Below are positions 1 to 6,469 of a stretch of 7,150 bases of DNA, one piece after another; position 1 is the stretch's first letter, and every line of letters starts with the position of its first letter. The stretch comes from Betaproteobacteria bacterium. GTDB taxonomy: Bacteria; Pseudomonadota; Gammaproteobacteria; Burkholderiales; Rhodocyclaceae. The stretch lies in assembly GCA_028065725.1 (NCBI GenBank), contig JAPTVL010000240.1:1-7150 (forward strand), written 5' to 3'. The notes under the pieces were generated by a model that saw only the letters and a program-made list of their open reading frames with translations, was not told where the DNA came from and did no database searches. Made by a program: the position numbers and the translations under genes.

Positions 1-688
1 AGCGATCGGTGTTGTTGAGGCAGAAGATGTAATCGACTTCCTTCATGCCGAGCGCCTCGAGCTGCGGCGCCAGGTCCTGGTTGTGGTCGATCACCTGGTC
101 CGCGCCGAGCGCGCGCACCCAGGCCGCCGATTCCGGCCGCGATGCAGTGGCGACCACGGTGAGTCCGGCCAGTTTTTTCGCCAGCTGGATCGCGATCGAG
201 CCTACGCCGCCGGCGCCGGCGATGATCAGCAGGGTCTTGCCTGCATCCGCGCCGGTCTTGGATATGCCCATGCGGTCGAACATGCCTTCCCAGGCGGTGA
301 TGGTGGTGAGCGGCAGCGCCGCCGCCTCGGCAAAGCTCAGCTTGGCCGGCTTCCTGCCGACGATGCGCTCGTCGACCAGGTGGTATTCGCTGTTGCCGCC
401 GGGGCGCACGATGCTGCCGGCGTAATACACCGCGTCGCCGGGTTTGAACAGCGAGACCTCGGCGCCGACGGCCTTGACCACGCCGGCGACATCCCAGCCG
501 AGCACGCGCGGCGTTTTTTCGACCAGATCCTTGGGCGCTCGCCGCTTGGCGTCGACCGGGTTCACCGATATCGCCTTCACTTCGACCAGCAGATCGCGTC
601 CGCCCGCCTTGGGCGTATCCAGTTCCAGGTCGAGAAAGGACTCGGGATCGTCGATGGGCAGATAGCGGTAAAGTCCGACGGCTTTCAT
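1..688 (-). CDS. Zinc-independent MDR oxidoreductase (quinone oxidoreductase-like), 3' end outside window
   Basis: This is the N-terminal 229 codons of a medium-chain dehydrogenase/reductase; relatives are about 335-340 residues, so roughly the last third lies beyond the left edge. The protein begins MKAVGLYRYLPIDDPESF and has a GroES-like catalytic domain (about 1-130). A Rossmann nucleotide-binding domain follows, with the glycine motif GAGGVGS at 158-164 after the strand KTLLIIA, which fits NAD(P)H binding. The cysteine and histidine ligands of true zinc alcohol dehydrogenases are absent: the usual positions read SVNPVDAK and GWDVAG. That matches the family often labelled 'zinc-binding alcohol dehydrogenase family protein', which behaves more like NADPH:quinone reductase. 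The substrate cannot be told. The start at 688 is chosen because GGAG (698-695) lies 6 bases upstream; an in-frame ATG at 694 abuts that same GGAG and is too close to use it. It follows the DUF6883 gene after 79 bp, on the same strand, and is probably host backbone rather than part of the defence block. Confidence 0.92.
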   Translation of the reverse strand, partial: MKAVGLYRYLPIDDPESFLDLELDTPKAGGRDLLVEVKAISVNPVDAKRRAPKDLVEKTPRVLGWDVAGVVKAVGAEVSLFKPGDAVYYAGSIVRPGGNSEYHLVDERIVGRKPAKLSFAEAAALPLTTITAWEGMFDRMGISKTGADAGKTLLIIAGAGGVGSIAIQLAKKLAGLTVVATASRPESAAWVRALGADQVIDHNQDLAPQLEALGMKEVDYIFCLNNTDR

Positions 689-694
689 GTTCAT

Positions 695-698
695 CTCC
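695..698 (-). promoter_or_regulatory. Ribosome binding site deciding the oxidoreductase start
   Basis: GGAG sits 6 bases before the ATG at 688-686 and immediately next to the alternative ATG at 694-692. The spacing favours the downstream ATG as the real start. Confidence 0.6.
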
Positions 699-767
699 AG
701 TTCATTGAATAGTGATCGAAGCGCGGCTGGCGAAGGGCATGCGGAATGCGGGCTGAGTTCGCACAGG

Positions 768-1106
768 TCATCGCGCGGCCGGAAATGCCGTGAGCAACCT
801 GGGGCATGCGCTTCCGGCATCGATCTGCCAAACCGTGAGAATGCAGGGGTTCCTTCCGTCAGGCGACGGGCAATTGCATTTCACCGTGTAGCGCGGCCCA
901 TATTCGGTGTGCATTGCTTCGACCAAGGGGTTGCTGCGACCCTGGGTGATGAGCGCTTCTTGCAACGCAGTCCAGCTCGCGACGCTGAAACCGAACATTC
1001 CGAAGAATGTGGCTTTGCTCTTGCCGCGAATGTGGCGGGCGTTGAGGAGATAGTCAACAATCTTTTCCCGCGCCACGGTGGCGCAATGGCTGTTCGGCAG
1101 CTTCAT
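768..1106 (-). CDS. DUF6883 domain protein, coupled to res
   Basis: A 112-residue soluble protein with no signal peptide or membrane segment. It matches my memory of DUF6883 (older records sometimes call these proteins 'adhesin'). The start is MKLPNSHCA, then KIVDYLLN (15-22), H25-x-R-G-K-x-K (25-31), an aromatic/hydrophobic FFGMFGFSVASW, the EYGPRYTV strand (69-76), and a C-terminal strand LTVWQID followed by PRLLTAF. Four cysteines fall in the last 36 residues (C77, C79, C88, C101), but they form no clear metal site. The family's biochemical activity is not known to me. Domains of this type may occur as C-terminal modules of polymorphic toxins, which I offer only as a hint. The ATG overlaps the res stop in ATGA (1106-1103), and no good Shine-Dalgarno lies upstream, so translation probably depends on re-initiation by ribosomes finishing res. 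The usual neighbour of this family, DUF4926, is here the C-terminal domain of Res. Confidence 0.75.
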   Translation of the reverse strand: MKLPNSHCATVAREKIVDYLLNARHIRGKSKATFFGMFGFSVASWTALQEALITQGRSNPLVEAMHTEYGPRYTVKCNCPSPDGRNPCILTVWQIDAGSACPRLLTAFPAAR

Positions 1107-1297
1107 TGCACGCTTATTTCAGCCAGGTCCGCATGACTTAGGGTGACGACCGATGTCGCACCGGCGGCGTCCTCCAATTCGACCGCATAGGCTTCTCCAT
1201 GGTTGTAGACGGCGACAACCGCACCAACTGAGTCCTTGGCGAGGTGATGGCCCTCGACCTCGCAATCACGCAGCACGCGCACCATGGCATGCTCGGC
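1103..1297 (-). other. DUF4926-like domain fused to the Res C-terminus
   Basis: Residues about 905-968 of Res read as a small all-beta domain resembling DUF4926. It starts EHAMVRVLRD, then has HHLAKDSVGAVVAVYNHGEA (921-940), YAVELEDAAG (941-950), and a final TLSHADLAEI. The spacing 'HxL..D.VG.VV.VY..GEAYxVE..D..G....TL...L' matches what I remember of stand-alone DUF4926 proteins, usually about 60-90 residues. The turn-strand pattern is also KOW/SH3-like (inference). An internal ATG at 1285-1283 could in principle start a separate protein, but only a weak CGAG-type sequence precedes it, so a fusion is the simpler reading. No frameshift or stop separates it from the nuclease domain. Confidence 0.68.
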
Positions 1298-4009
1298 GAT
1301 TACGCGTCTGGCGGAATCCTTCGGCAGGATTGCGCGCAACTGCTCGCGCACGCCCCGTCCCTTGCCGTCCTTCTGGGTGGCGAGCAGGAACAGGTTGCCG
1401 CTGGCGTGCGCCCAGAATTCTCCGATGGCCCGCTTTTCCTGCGCATCGTCGTTGGTCTTGTATCCGGCGCCCTTGTACTCCACCACCAGCAGCCGCCCGT
1501 CGTTCAGTTCGCAGACAAAATCCGGATAAAAGCGGTCGCTTGCCGTCGGCAGCCAGAACGAATATTCCGGAAAGCGCGGGATGTTGCGCACCCAGTGGCG
1601 CACCTCGTCCATCTCGTCGATGGCGACGGCGCAGTGGAACTCGTGGTCGGTTTCCCTCGGTGGGGCATCCTTCAGGTCGCCGATCATGGCCGCGCCATAG
1701 TAGTGCTTGCGAAAGCGGTAGCGCCCCTCGTAATACGGCGGCCGCGCCGGATAGCGCCCGCGGCCGAACTCGAACGTGTAATCGCCGCTGACGCAGCCGC
1801 GCGGGTCGGGGCCCGCAAGCGTCAATTGCAATCCTGTCTTTTGCGCGTCCGCGCGCAGCGCCTCCAGGCGCTCGCGCACCGCATCGGCAAGCTGGTTGCG
1901 GTGTCGCACCAGCGCGGTCAAGGTATATTTGCGCTCGCGTTGCAGCCAGGTCAATACCTTGGCGAGCCAGGCGATTCTTTCGCTTTGTGCGATCCAGCGT
2001 TCGTGCAGCCGGTCATCGAGCCAGCGCAGCAGGTCGGCCTCAGTGACGTCGATCGGCACCAGATCGAGATTGACCGAATAGTGGATTTCCTGCTCGATCT
2101 TCAGGTGTCCGTCGCGGATGTCCACCAGGTAAGGATGGCGGTTTTCACTGGGCACAAAGCCCGCCAGGTCTCCGGGTTTCTCCGCCAGCGAAAAGCCCGC
2201 CAGGCCGAGCAGGGTTTCGCGCTCCGCGAGATCGAGTTCGCCTTGCGCGTCGCGTATGCACAGTAGCGGCAGCGGCCGGAAAGCGACACCGCGCTGTGCC
2301 GGCGCAGCCTGTGCCTCATGCCGCAATGCATAGCGCTGCAGCGTTCTTTCCAGTTGCGCGCGTTCCGCCTTGCTGCCGGCCGCGGCAAGCAGCGCTTCGC
2401 GTACCGGCGCTGCAGGCGGAGCGGCGAAGCTGACCGTCATACTGCCGTCGGCGCGCGGCGATAGGGTGACTTGTGCGGTCGATGCCAGCGCGGCCACCAG
2501 GGCCTGCGACTCGGGCATGACAAGTTCCAGCGTGGGCAGCACGGGCGCGACCGTGACGCCGGCATCGAACAAGGGCTGCGTGGTCGGGAAAATCGCCTGC
2601 GCCGCTTCCAGTTCCTCGAAGCCCATCGCAACCAGTTTGTCGGTCAGCTCGTTCGCCACGCGCGCCGTCTCGGCGCTGGCGATGTGGGCATAGGCGCGGT
2701 TGAGCAGTTCGCTCTTGCGGCTCGTGGCGTAGGGCATGCGCAGCACGCGCCCGAGCAACTGCTCCATGTCGCGGCTGGAACCGATTTTCTGCAGCGTGCA
2801 GAACACATAGGCAAACGAGCAGTCCCAGCCTTCCTTCAGCGCTTCGACCGTAATGACCATGTCGATGGGGCAGGCCGGATCGAACAGATTGATGCCGTCG
2901 AGTTCGCGCTGGCTGCCGGTGGCCACGGCAATGCGCTCCTGCGCCACATGCTCCTGCTCGATCAAATGCGCGCGAAGTTTCTCGACCGTAACCTCGCCCG
3001 CCTTGTCTTCGGCCTGGAACAGCACGATGGGCCGCACGTATTCGGCTTCGCCCAGCGCCTCGTCGGCGAGGCGCTTGCGCGTGAGCAGCGCGTCGCGCAC
3101 GGCTTCCTGCCAGTTCGGATGCGCCTGCAGCACGATGGGCAGCTTGATCATCTGCTCGGCCTTCAATTCCTCGGCCGAGACGTGATAGAGCACATTGCTG
3201 CGGTTTTGGCCTTGGCGCAGCGGCGTGGCAGTCATTTCGATCAGCGCCGCCGGGCGCAGCCGCGCGAAGGTGTCGTACGAAAGCGGAGTGCGCGCGTTGT
3301 GCGCCTCGTCGATGATCACCACCGGACGCTTCCAGTAGAGCAGGTTGGCAAAGCTGCGCTTGACGCGGCCGAGGTCGGCGCGGCGCAGATAGGGCTGGGC
3401 TTCGAGGTCGCGCTCGCCGATGCGCTCCAATCCGGGCAGGTCGGGCGCACGCTCGAAATGCGGCTCGAATGCCTCTTTGTACGCGTATACGTCGCGCCCC
3501 GAGGTGTCGTCCACTCGAAGAGTCTGCATGGTGCCGACTACGACGATCGCCTTGCTGCCGAAGTCCTGCGGCCGCAGTTGTTCGCATTCGGCAATGTCCA
3601 GAACGCGCAGGCCGTCGAGACCGAAATGCTGCTGCAAGGCCTCGCGGTACGGGTGGCCGGGCTGGCGCAACGCGGCCAGCGTTTGCGTGCGGATGATGTT
3701 CGAGGGCACCAGCCAGAGTGCGAGCGGCCGATCCTGGCCGGTGAAGTGCCGCGCCGCCGTCGCCACCGCGTGCGTGCCGAGCAGTGTCTTGCCGCCGCCG
3801 GTGGGGATACGCAGGCAGACGTAAGGCGTGGCGCCGAAACCCTGCGCCAGGTAGGGCGGAATGCTTTCGGGCAAGACCTCCTGCGCAATCCAGGCCTTGT
3901 GGAATGCGGCATCCAGCGCCGTTTCGTCCTGCGCGCCGCGCGCAAAGTCGAAAAAATTCGCCAGCGCTCTGAGGGCCTCGGTCTGGTAGCGCTTGAGCGT
4001 CAGTGGCAT
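1103..4009 (-). CDS. res: Type III restriction subunit Res (DEAH helicase, PD-ExK nuclease) with C-terminal DUF4926-like domain
   Basis: This 968-residue cytoplasmic protein is the ATP-dependent translocase and endonuclease partner of the upstream Mod. The superfamily 2 helicase motifs are all visible. They are Walker A PTGGGKT (69-75), DEAH (234-237), motif III TAT (260-262), EGWDC (393-397), and motif VI QLLGRVLR (417-424). The nuclease domain lies near 815-890, with a PD-ExK core of D830 in YPDF and E844-x-K846 in VVEYKG, so both helicase and nuclease look intact. Type III Res proteins normally finish soon after this nuclease domain. Here the chain continues through a short linker (about 891-904) into a DUF4926-like domain (about 905-968). 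The start at 4009 is supported by GAGGAC (4020-4015), 5 bases upstream. It lies 12 bp after mod and overlaps the DUF6883 gene by 4 bp, so mod, res and the small gene look like one operon. Codon use and GC are uniform along the gene, including the tail. Confidence 0.93.
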   Translation of the reverse strand: MPLTLKRYQTEALRALANFFDFARGAQDETALDAAFHKAWIAQEVLPESIPPYLAQGFGATPYVCLRIPTGGGKTLLGTHAVATAARHFTGQDRPLALWLVPSNIIRTQTLAALRQPGHPYREALQQHFGLDGLRVLDIAECEQLRPQDFGSKAIVVVGTMQTLRVDDTSGRDVYAYKEAFEPHFERAPDLPGLERIGERDLEAQPYLRRADLGRVKRSFANLLYWKRPVVIIDEAHNARTPLSYDTFARLRPAALIEMTATPLRQGQNRSNVLYHVSAEELKAEQMIKLPIVLQAHPNWQEAVRDALLTRKRLADEALGEAEYVRPIVLFQAEDKAGEVTVEKLRAHLIEQEHVAQERIAVATGSQRELDGINLFDPACPIDMVITVEALKEGWDCSFAYVFCTLQKIGSSRDMEQLLGRVLRMPYATSRKSELLNRAYAHIASAETARVANELTDKLVAMGFEELEAAQAIFPTTQPLFDAGVTVAPVLPTLELVMPESQALVAALASTAQVTLSPRADGSMTVSFAAPPAAPVREALLAAAGSKAERAQLERTLQRYALRHEAQAAPAQRGVAFRPLPLLCIRDAQGELDLAERETLLGLAGFSLAEKPGDLAGFVPSENRHPYLVDIRDGHLKIEQEIHYSVNLDLVPIDVTEADLLRWLDDRLHERWIAQSERIAWLAKVLTWLQRERKYTLTALVRHRNQLADAVRERLEALRADAQKTGLQLTLAGPDPRGCVSGDYTFEFGRGRYPARPPYYEGRYRFRKHYYGAAMIGDLKDAPPRETDHEFHCAVAIDEMDEVRHWVRNIPRFPEYSFWLPTASDRFYPDFVCELNDGRLLVVEYKGAGYKTNDDAQEKRAIGEFWAHASGNLFLLATQKDGKGRGVREQLRAILPKDSARRVIAEHAMVRVLRDCEVEGHHLAKDSVGAVVAVYNHGEAYAVELEDAAGATSVVTLSHADLAEISVQ

Positions 4010-4014
4010 GGGCT

Positions 4015-4020
4015 GTCCTC
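4015..4020 (-). promoter_or_regulatory. Ribosome binding site of res
   Basis: GAGGAC lies 5 bases before the res ATG, in the 12-bp gap after the mod stop. It supports independent initiation of res within the mod-res transcript. Confidence 0.65.
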
Positions 4021-4021
4021 G

Positions 4022-5554
4022 TCAGCGAGCACGGATGTCGTAGGGAATCTGGCGGAAGCGCAGCTCGTTCGCACCGAGGCGCGACGCCGACAGCCGGCAG
4101 GATTCGCCGAACACCACCTTGGGTCCGGCATGCGGCACGATAGCGTTAATCGCCTGCAGCACCTTGCCGGTCAGCACATTGCCGCCAGCGGGCCGGCGGT
4201 CGCCGAGTATGCCGTTGTAGAGCAGGTAGTACGCCGTGCCTTCATGCACGCCGAGCAGAGGCGTGCCGCCGCGCGCACCCACTTTGTTGCGCTCCCAGGG
4301 CGTGCGCGTTTCCTGATACCAGACCCAGGCGGCGAGCGTGTCGAAGCCGATCGAGGGATCGATGCCGCCGTCGGGGAGAAAAGCCGGCTTGCCCAGCGTG
4401 GCAAAGCGGAATCCGCCGCCGCCTTTCCAGCCTACGGCTTCGGAAATGCCGCCTTGTTCGCCGTCTATCACTTTTTGCAGTCGCGGCAGGCAATGGGTCT
4501 GTGCGTGTTCGCCCATTTCAATGCCTATCCAGCGGCGGCCCATTTTATGCGCGACTGCCGCCGTAGTGCCGGAGCCGAGGAAGGAGTCAAGCACGATGTC
4601 ATCGGTATCGGTGGCAATATGCACAACCCGTTCAATTAAACGTTCGGGTTTAGGCGTTCCAAATACGTCTGATCCAAATAGAACTACGATTTCCTTCTTT
4701 GCATCCTGAGTATGTCCGACCTCTTCATAGCTCCACAGCGTTTGTGGCACGACACCCTGCTTAACTTCGGAGAGAAACCTTTTTAGTTGTGGAATAGCAC
4801 TCTTGTCTTTGCCCCACCAAATCCTGTTATCGGCGTCGAGAGCTTGGAATTTTTCCTTGGATATAGACCAGTATCGTCCATGAGGAGGCCCCTCGATAAC
4901 TCGCCCAGAAGGACAAGCTACTTCATAGATGCCAAGGCTATACGGATTACGTGCCGACAGATCACTAGTTTTCCAGGGCCCGCGAGGGTCGTTGTCCCTG
5001 TTCTTGTAAGCTTTGTCTTGCTTGTTTGACCGTAACATCGCGTTGGGTACCCAACGATCGCTATTCTTCGCGTATACCAAAATATAGTCGTGATCCTCCG
5101 AGAAGTGCCGGGCAGTTGATTTGGGTGAATAGTTCTTTCGCCAAATTACGGAAGTCACAAAATTTTTGCGTCCGAATATCTCATCAATGGCAACCTTCAG
5201 ATAGTGCGCTTCGTTATCGTCCATAGACACCCAAATGCTGCCATCCTCCGACAGCAGTTCGCGCAACAACTCCAGCCGCGGAACCATCATCGACAGCCAC
5301 TGGCTATGTTCGAGGTTGTCGTCGTAATGCTCGAAGGCCGAGCGGGTGTTGTAGGGCGGATCGATGTAGATGCACTTCACGCGGCCGGCGAAAAAAGGCA
5401 GCAGGGCCTTGAGCGCGTCGAGGTTGTCTCCCTGTATCAGCCAGTTGTCCGCCGCCGGATCGCCGTGGACGCTTTGCGGCTCAAGCAGCCGGTAGGGAAC
5501 TTGCGCCGCGGCCTTGAGGGCCTGAGCCTTGTTGAGCCAATCCAGAGTGGGCAT
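4022..5554 (-). CDS. mod: Type III modification subunit Mod, adenine-N6 DNA methyltransferase (beta class)
   Basis: This 510-residue protein transfers a methyl group from S-adenosylmethionine to adenine in the recognition site. It also provides target recognition for the Mod-Res complex. The catalytic motif IV is DPPY (65-68) within CIYIDPPYNT. The cofactor motif I, FLGSGT (325-330), comes later in the chain, followed by AHKMGRRWIGIEM. That IV-TRD-X-I order is the beta class. Motif X is visible as GTPKPERLIERVV (299-311), and the target-recognition region lies between about 165 and 295. At 510 residues it is shorter than EcoP15I-type Mod (about 645) but complete, with intact motifs and an N-terminus (MPTLDWLNKAQALK) typical of these proteins. 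The start at 5554 has AAGG 5 bases upstream and a TATAAT box 29 bases upstream. The central part, residues about 112-311, is markedly AT-richer than the ends. No long simple-sequence repeat that would suggest phase variation is present. Confidence 0.94.
   Translation of the reverse strand: MPTLDWLNKAQALKAAAQVPYRLLEPQSVHGDPAADNWLIQGDNLDALKALLPFFAGRVKCIYIDPPYNTRSAFEHYDDNLEHSQWLSMMVPRLELLRELLSEDGSIWVSMDDNEAHYLKVAIDEIFGRKNFVTSVIWRKNYSPKSTARHFSEDHDYILVYAKNSDRWVPNAMLRSNKQDKAYKNRDNDPRGPWKTSDLSARNPYSLGIYEVACPSGRVIEGPPHGRYWSISKEKFQALDADNRIWWGKDKSAIPQLKRFLSEVKQGVVPQTLWSYEEVGHTQDAKKEIVVLFGSDVFGTPKPERLIERVVHIATDTDDIVLDSFLGSGTTAAVAHKMGRRWIGIEMGEHAQTHCLPRLQKVIDGEQGGISEAVGWKGGGGFRFATLGKPAFLPDGGIDPSIGFDTLAAWVWYQETRTPWERNKVGARGGTPLLGVHEGTAYYLLYNGILGDRRPAGGNVLTGKVLQAINAIVPHAGPKVVFGESCRLSASRLGANELRFRQIPYDIRAR
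4621..5220 (-). other. AT-rich segment of mod covering the target-recognition region
   Basis: By direct counting this 600-bp stretch has about 283 G+C (47%). The 60-base blocks counted nearby have 58% (4561-4620), 60% (5221-5280), 60% (5341-5400) and 67% (4381-4440). The reading frame is intact throughout. It codes for residues about 112-311, that is the end of the N-terminal catalytic half, the whole variable recognition region and motif X. The pattern fits replacement of the recognition domain by recombination with a lower-GC allele (inference). Confidence 0.75.
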
Positions 5555-5582
5555 GCGCGCCTTGTCGTGAGTCTATGCCGCC

Positions 5583-5588
5583 ATTATA
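5583..5588 (-). promoter_or_regulatory. Candidate sigma-70 -10 box of the mod-res operon
   Basis: A perfect TATAAT reads on the minus strand 29 bases before the mod ATG, predicting transcription from about 5576 and a leader of about 22 bases. The -35 position at 17-bp spacing (5611-5606, TGCGCA) is poor and falls inside the repeat at 5595-5662. There is no TGn extension. Promoter activity is inferred. Confidence 0.5.
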
Positions 5589-5594
5589 GGTGCT

Positions 5595-5662
5595 GCCCCA
5601 GCGCTTGCGCAGCGCCCCTGCAACCGGCCGAAAACGCCCGTCCTTACTGGATCTCCTGGCAG
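5595..5662 (-). repeat. 68-bp direct repeat, copy A (between vapC and mod)
   Basis: This copy aligns without gaps to 6470-6537 at a constant offset of 875. I count 48 of 57 identical bases over the core 5606-5662, and about 54 of 68 over the whole stretch. The core shares TGCGCAGC, CGGCCG-AAACGCCCGTCC and TCTCCTGGCAG (plus-strand reading). On the minus strand it reads in frame with the preceding vapC as ARRSSKDGRFRPVA. A small inverted repeat (GCGCT at 5601-5605 and AGCGC at 5611-5615) overlaps its left part. It starts 44 bp after the vapC stop. The family is unknown to me. Confidence 0.78.
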
Positions 5663-5705
5663 CCCCCACGCCTTCGCAACCGGTCGCACAAACGACGGGG
5701 AAGCA

Positions 5706-6098
5706 TCACGGCTGAATCACCCGCGGCGAAGCGGCGATCTTGGCCGCCATTTTTGCCATCGCCCTGTCGAAGCTTGCGAAGCGCTCATTGCCTGCGCTCA
5801 TGGCGAGATGCAGCGCGTCACCGAAGTCCATGTCGTCCTGGTACCAGCGCAGGGCGTGAAGAAATGTATCAATGGCGCGCGGCCGGATACTCGGCAGCCC
5901 GATGATGTGCCGCAACCCCTTGATGATCTCCGGTTTGCCGCAGTCGTTGATTTGCAGCACCCAGACAAGCTCGAGCCAGACGGACAGCGGAACGTCGATG
6001 AGCTCGCGTCCGGCGAGCAGGCGCGCGGCGGTTTTTGCCTGTTCGGGGTCGTCATTGAGCAGGTAGCGCGCGAGGACGTTGGTATCGACGGCGATCAT
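5706..6098 (-). CDS. vapC: VapC-family PIN-domain ribonuclease toxin
   Basis: This 130-residue protein is of the usual length for a VapC toxin, a Mg-dependent endoribonuclease held inactive by its antitoxin. The acidic PIN active-site residues are visible. They are D5 in AVDTNVLARYL, E43 in VWLELVWVL, D94 (with D91) in DFGDALHL, and D111 in FASFDRAM. All four positions are filled, so the toxin looks active. The ATG overlaps the antitoxin stop by 4 bp (6098-6095), giving translational coupling. The RNA target cannot be inferred. The gene is followed by the repeat and promoter region of mod, with no clear terminator. Confidence 0.93.
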   Translation of the reverse strand: MIAVDTNVLARYLLNDDPEQAKTAARLLAGRELIDVPLSVWLELVWVLQINDCGKPEIIKGLRHIIGLPSIRPRAIDTFLHALRWYQDDMDFGDALHLAMSAGNERFASFDRAMAKMAAKIAASPRVIQP

Positions 6099-6367
6099 CG
6101 CGACTTAGCCGCATCATCCCGAAGCTTGAGCATGGCGCCGATGCGCCGCTTCACCTCGGCATCCGAAAGCTTCTTGCGGCCCGGCTTGGACAGCATGCCC
6201 AAACCGTCCGCCACCTTGGTTGGCTTGATTCGCTGGGCAGGGGCGAGCATAAGCCCATCGGCGGTCGCAAAGATCATCAGCTCCGTGCCTGTCCGGATAT
6301 GTCCCGCTTCCCGTAACGCTTTTGGAATCACAATCTGTCCCTTGCTGGATACCTTGACGGTTTCCAT
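6095..6367 (-). CDS. vapB: AbrB/MazE-fold antitoxin of the VapBC pair
   Basis: This is a 90-residue protein. The N-terminal half is a swapped-hairpin AbrB/SpoVT DNA-binding domain: METVKVSSKGQIVIPKALRE, then the GTELMIFATADGLMLAP strands, to about residue 43. The C-terminal half (about 55-90) is basic and charged, with KKLSDAEVKRRIGAM, and should be the toxin-wrapping tail. Such antitoxins bind their own promoter and neutralise the PIN toxin. The start is well supported, with AAGGAG (6378-6373) 5 bases upstream. The overlap with vapC is typical of the class. The vapB frame is open upstream all the way to the glnS stop codon, but no start codon with a ribosome binding site was seen there. Confidence 0.92.
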   Translation of the reverse strand: METVKVSSKGQIVIPKALREAGHIRTGTELMIFATADGLMLAPAQRIKPTKVADGLGMLSKPGRKKLSDAEVKRRIGAMLKLRDDAAKSR

Positions 6368-6372
6368 GGCCG

Positions 6373-6378
6373 CTCCTT
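6373..6378 (-). promoter_or_regulatory. Strong ribosome binding site of the antitoxin gene
   Basis: AAGGAG lies 5 bases before the antitoxin ATG. It is the strongest such site in the window, as expected for an antitoxin that must be made in excess. No comparable site precedes vapC. Confidence 0.75.
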
Positions 6379-6390
6379 CCAGGTAAGCCG

Positions 6391-6413
6391 AAAAGTAAAA
6401 CGTGATGATACTA
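6391..6413 (-). promoter_or_regulatory. Possible vapBC promoter/operator
   Basis: This short AT-rich patch in a GC-rich gap lies 24-46 bases before the antitoxin start. It holds TATCAT (6410-6405), one mismatch from a -10 box, overlapping TAGTAT (6413-6408). No good -35 was found, and no convincing operator palindrome. The call rests mainly on position and composition. Confidence 0.3.
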
Positions 6414-6469
6414 CTGCGCGGGGAGAAAAAGCGAAAGCCCTCGAGCGTGTAGCCGCGCCGGCGCGCGAC

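Noticed and set aside
83..712. Plus-strand open frame opposite the oxidoreductase.
   Set aside because: The minus-strand reading gives a clear Rossmann-fold enzyme, while this frame has low-complexity composition and no family resemblance.
689..767. Terminator or promoter between the DUF6883 gene and the oxidoreductase.
   Set aside because: Only a 4-bp GCAT/ATGC hairpin without a U tract was found, and no paired -35 and -10 boxes of convincing quality.
776..789. A third partial match to the 68-bp repeat (13 of 14 bases, CGGCCGGAAATGCC) at the end of the DUF6883 gene.
   Set aside because: The match does not extend on either side and lies in coding sequence. It is too short to claim a third copy that would bracket the restriction operon.
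1283..1285. Internal ATG that might start a separate DUF4926 protein.
   Set aside because: No adequate ribosome binding site precedes it, and the frame is continuous with the nuclease domain. A fusion is simpler, though internal initiation is not excluded.
1244..2266. Plus-strand open frame of 340 codons opposite the 3' part of res.
   Set aside because: It is a shadow of the res codons with no motif, and lies fully inside a gene with intact domains.
2471..4639. Plus-strand open frame of 722 codons across res and the end of mod.
   Set aside because: It is the antisense of well-supported genes in GC-rich DNA, where stop codons are rare. It is rich in R, A, G and Q and shows no recognisable domain.
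5391..5396. A6/T6 tract in mod as a possible phase-variation switch.
   Set aside because: Six bases is too short for the slippage seen in phase-variable type III mod genes, and no tetranucleotide repeat was found.
5481..5669. Minus-strand 62-codon frame containing the repeat peptide, as a possible small gene upstream of mod.
   Set aside because: It starts at a GTG without a clear ribosome binding site and runs through the mod promoter and into the mod gene out of frame. Only the repeat part is of interest.
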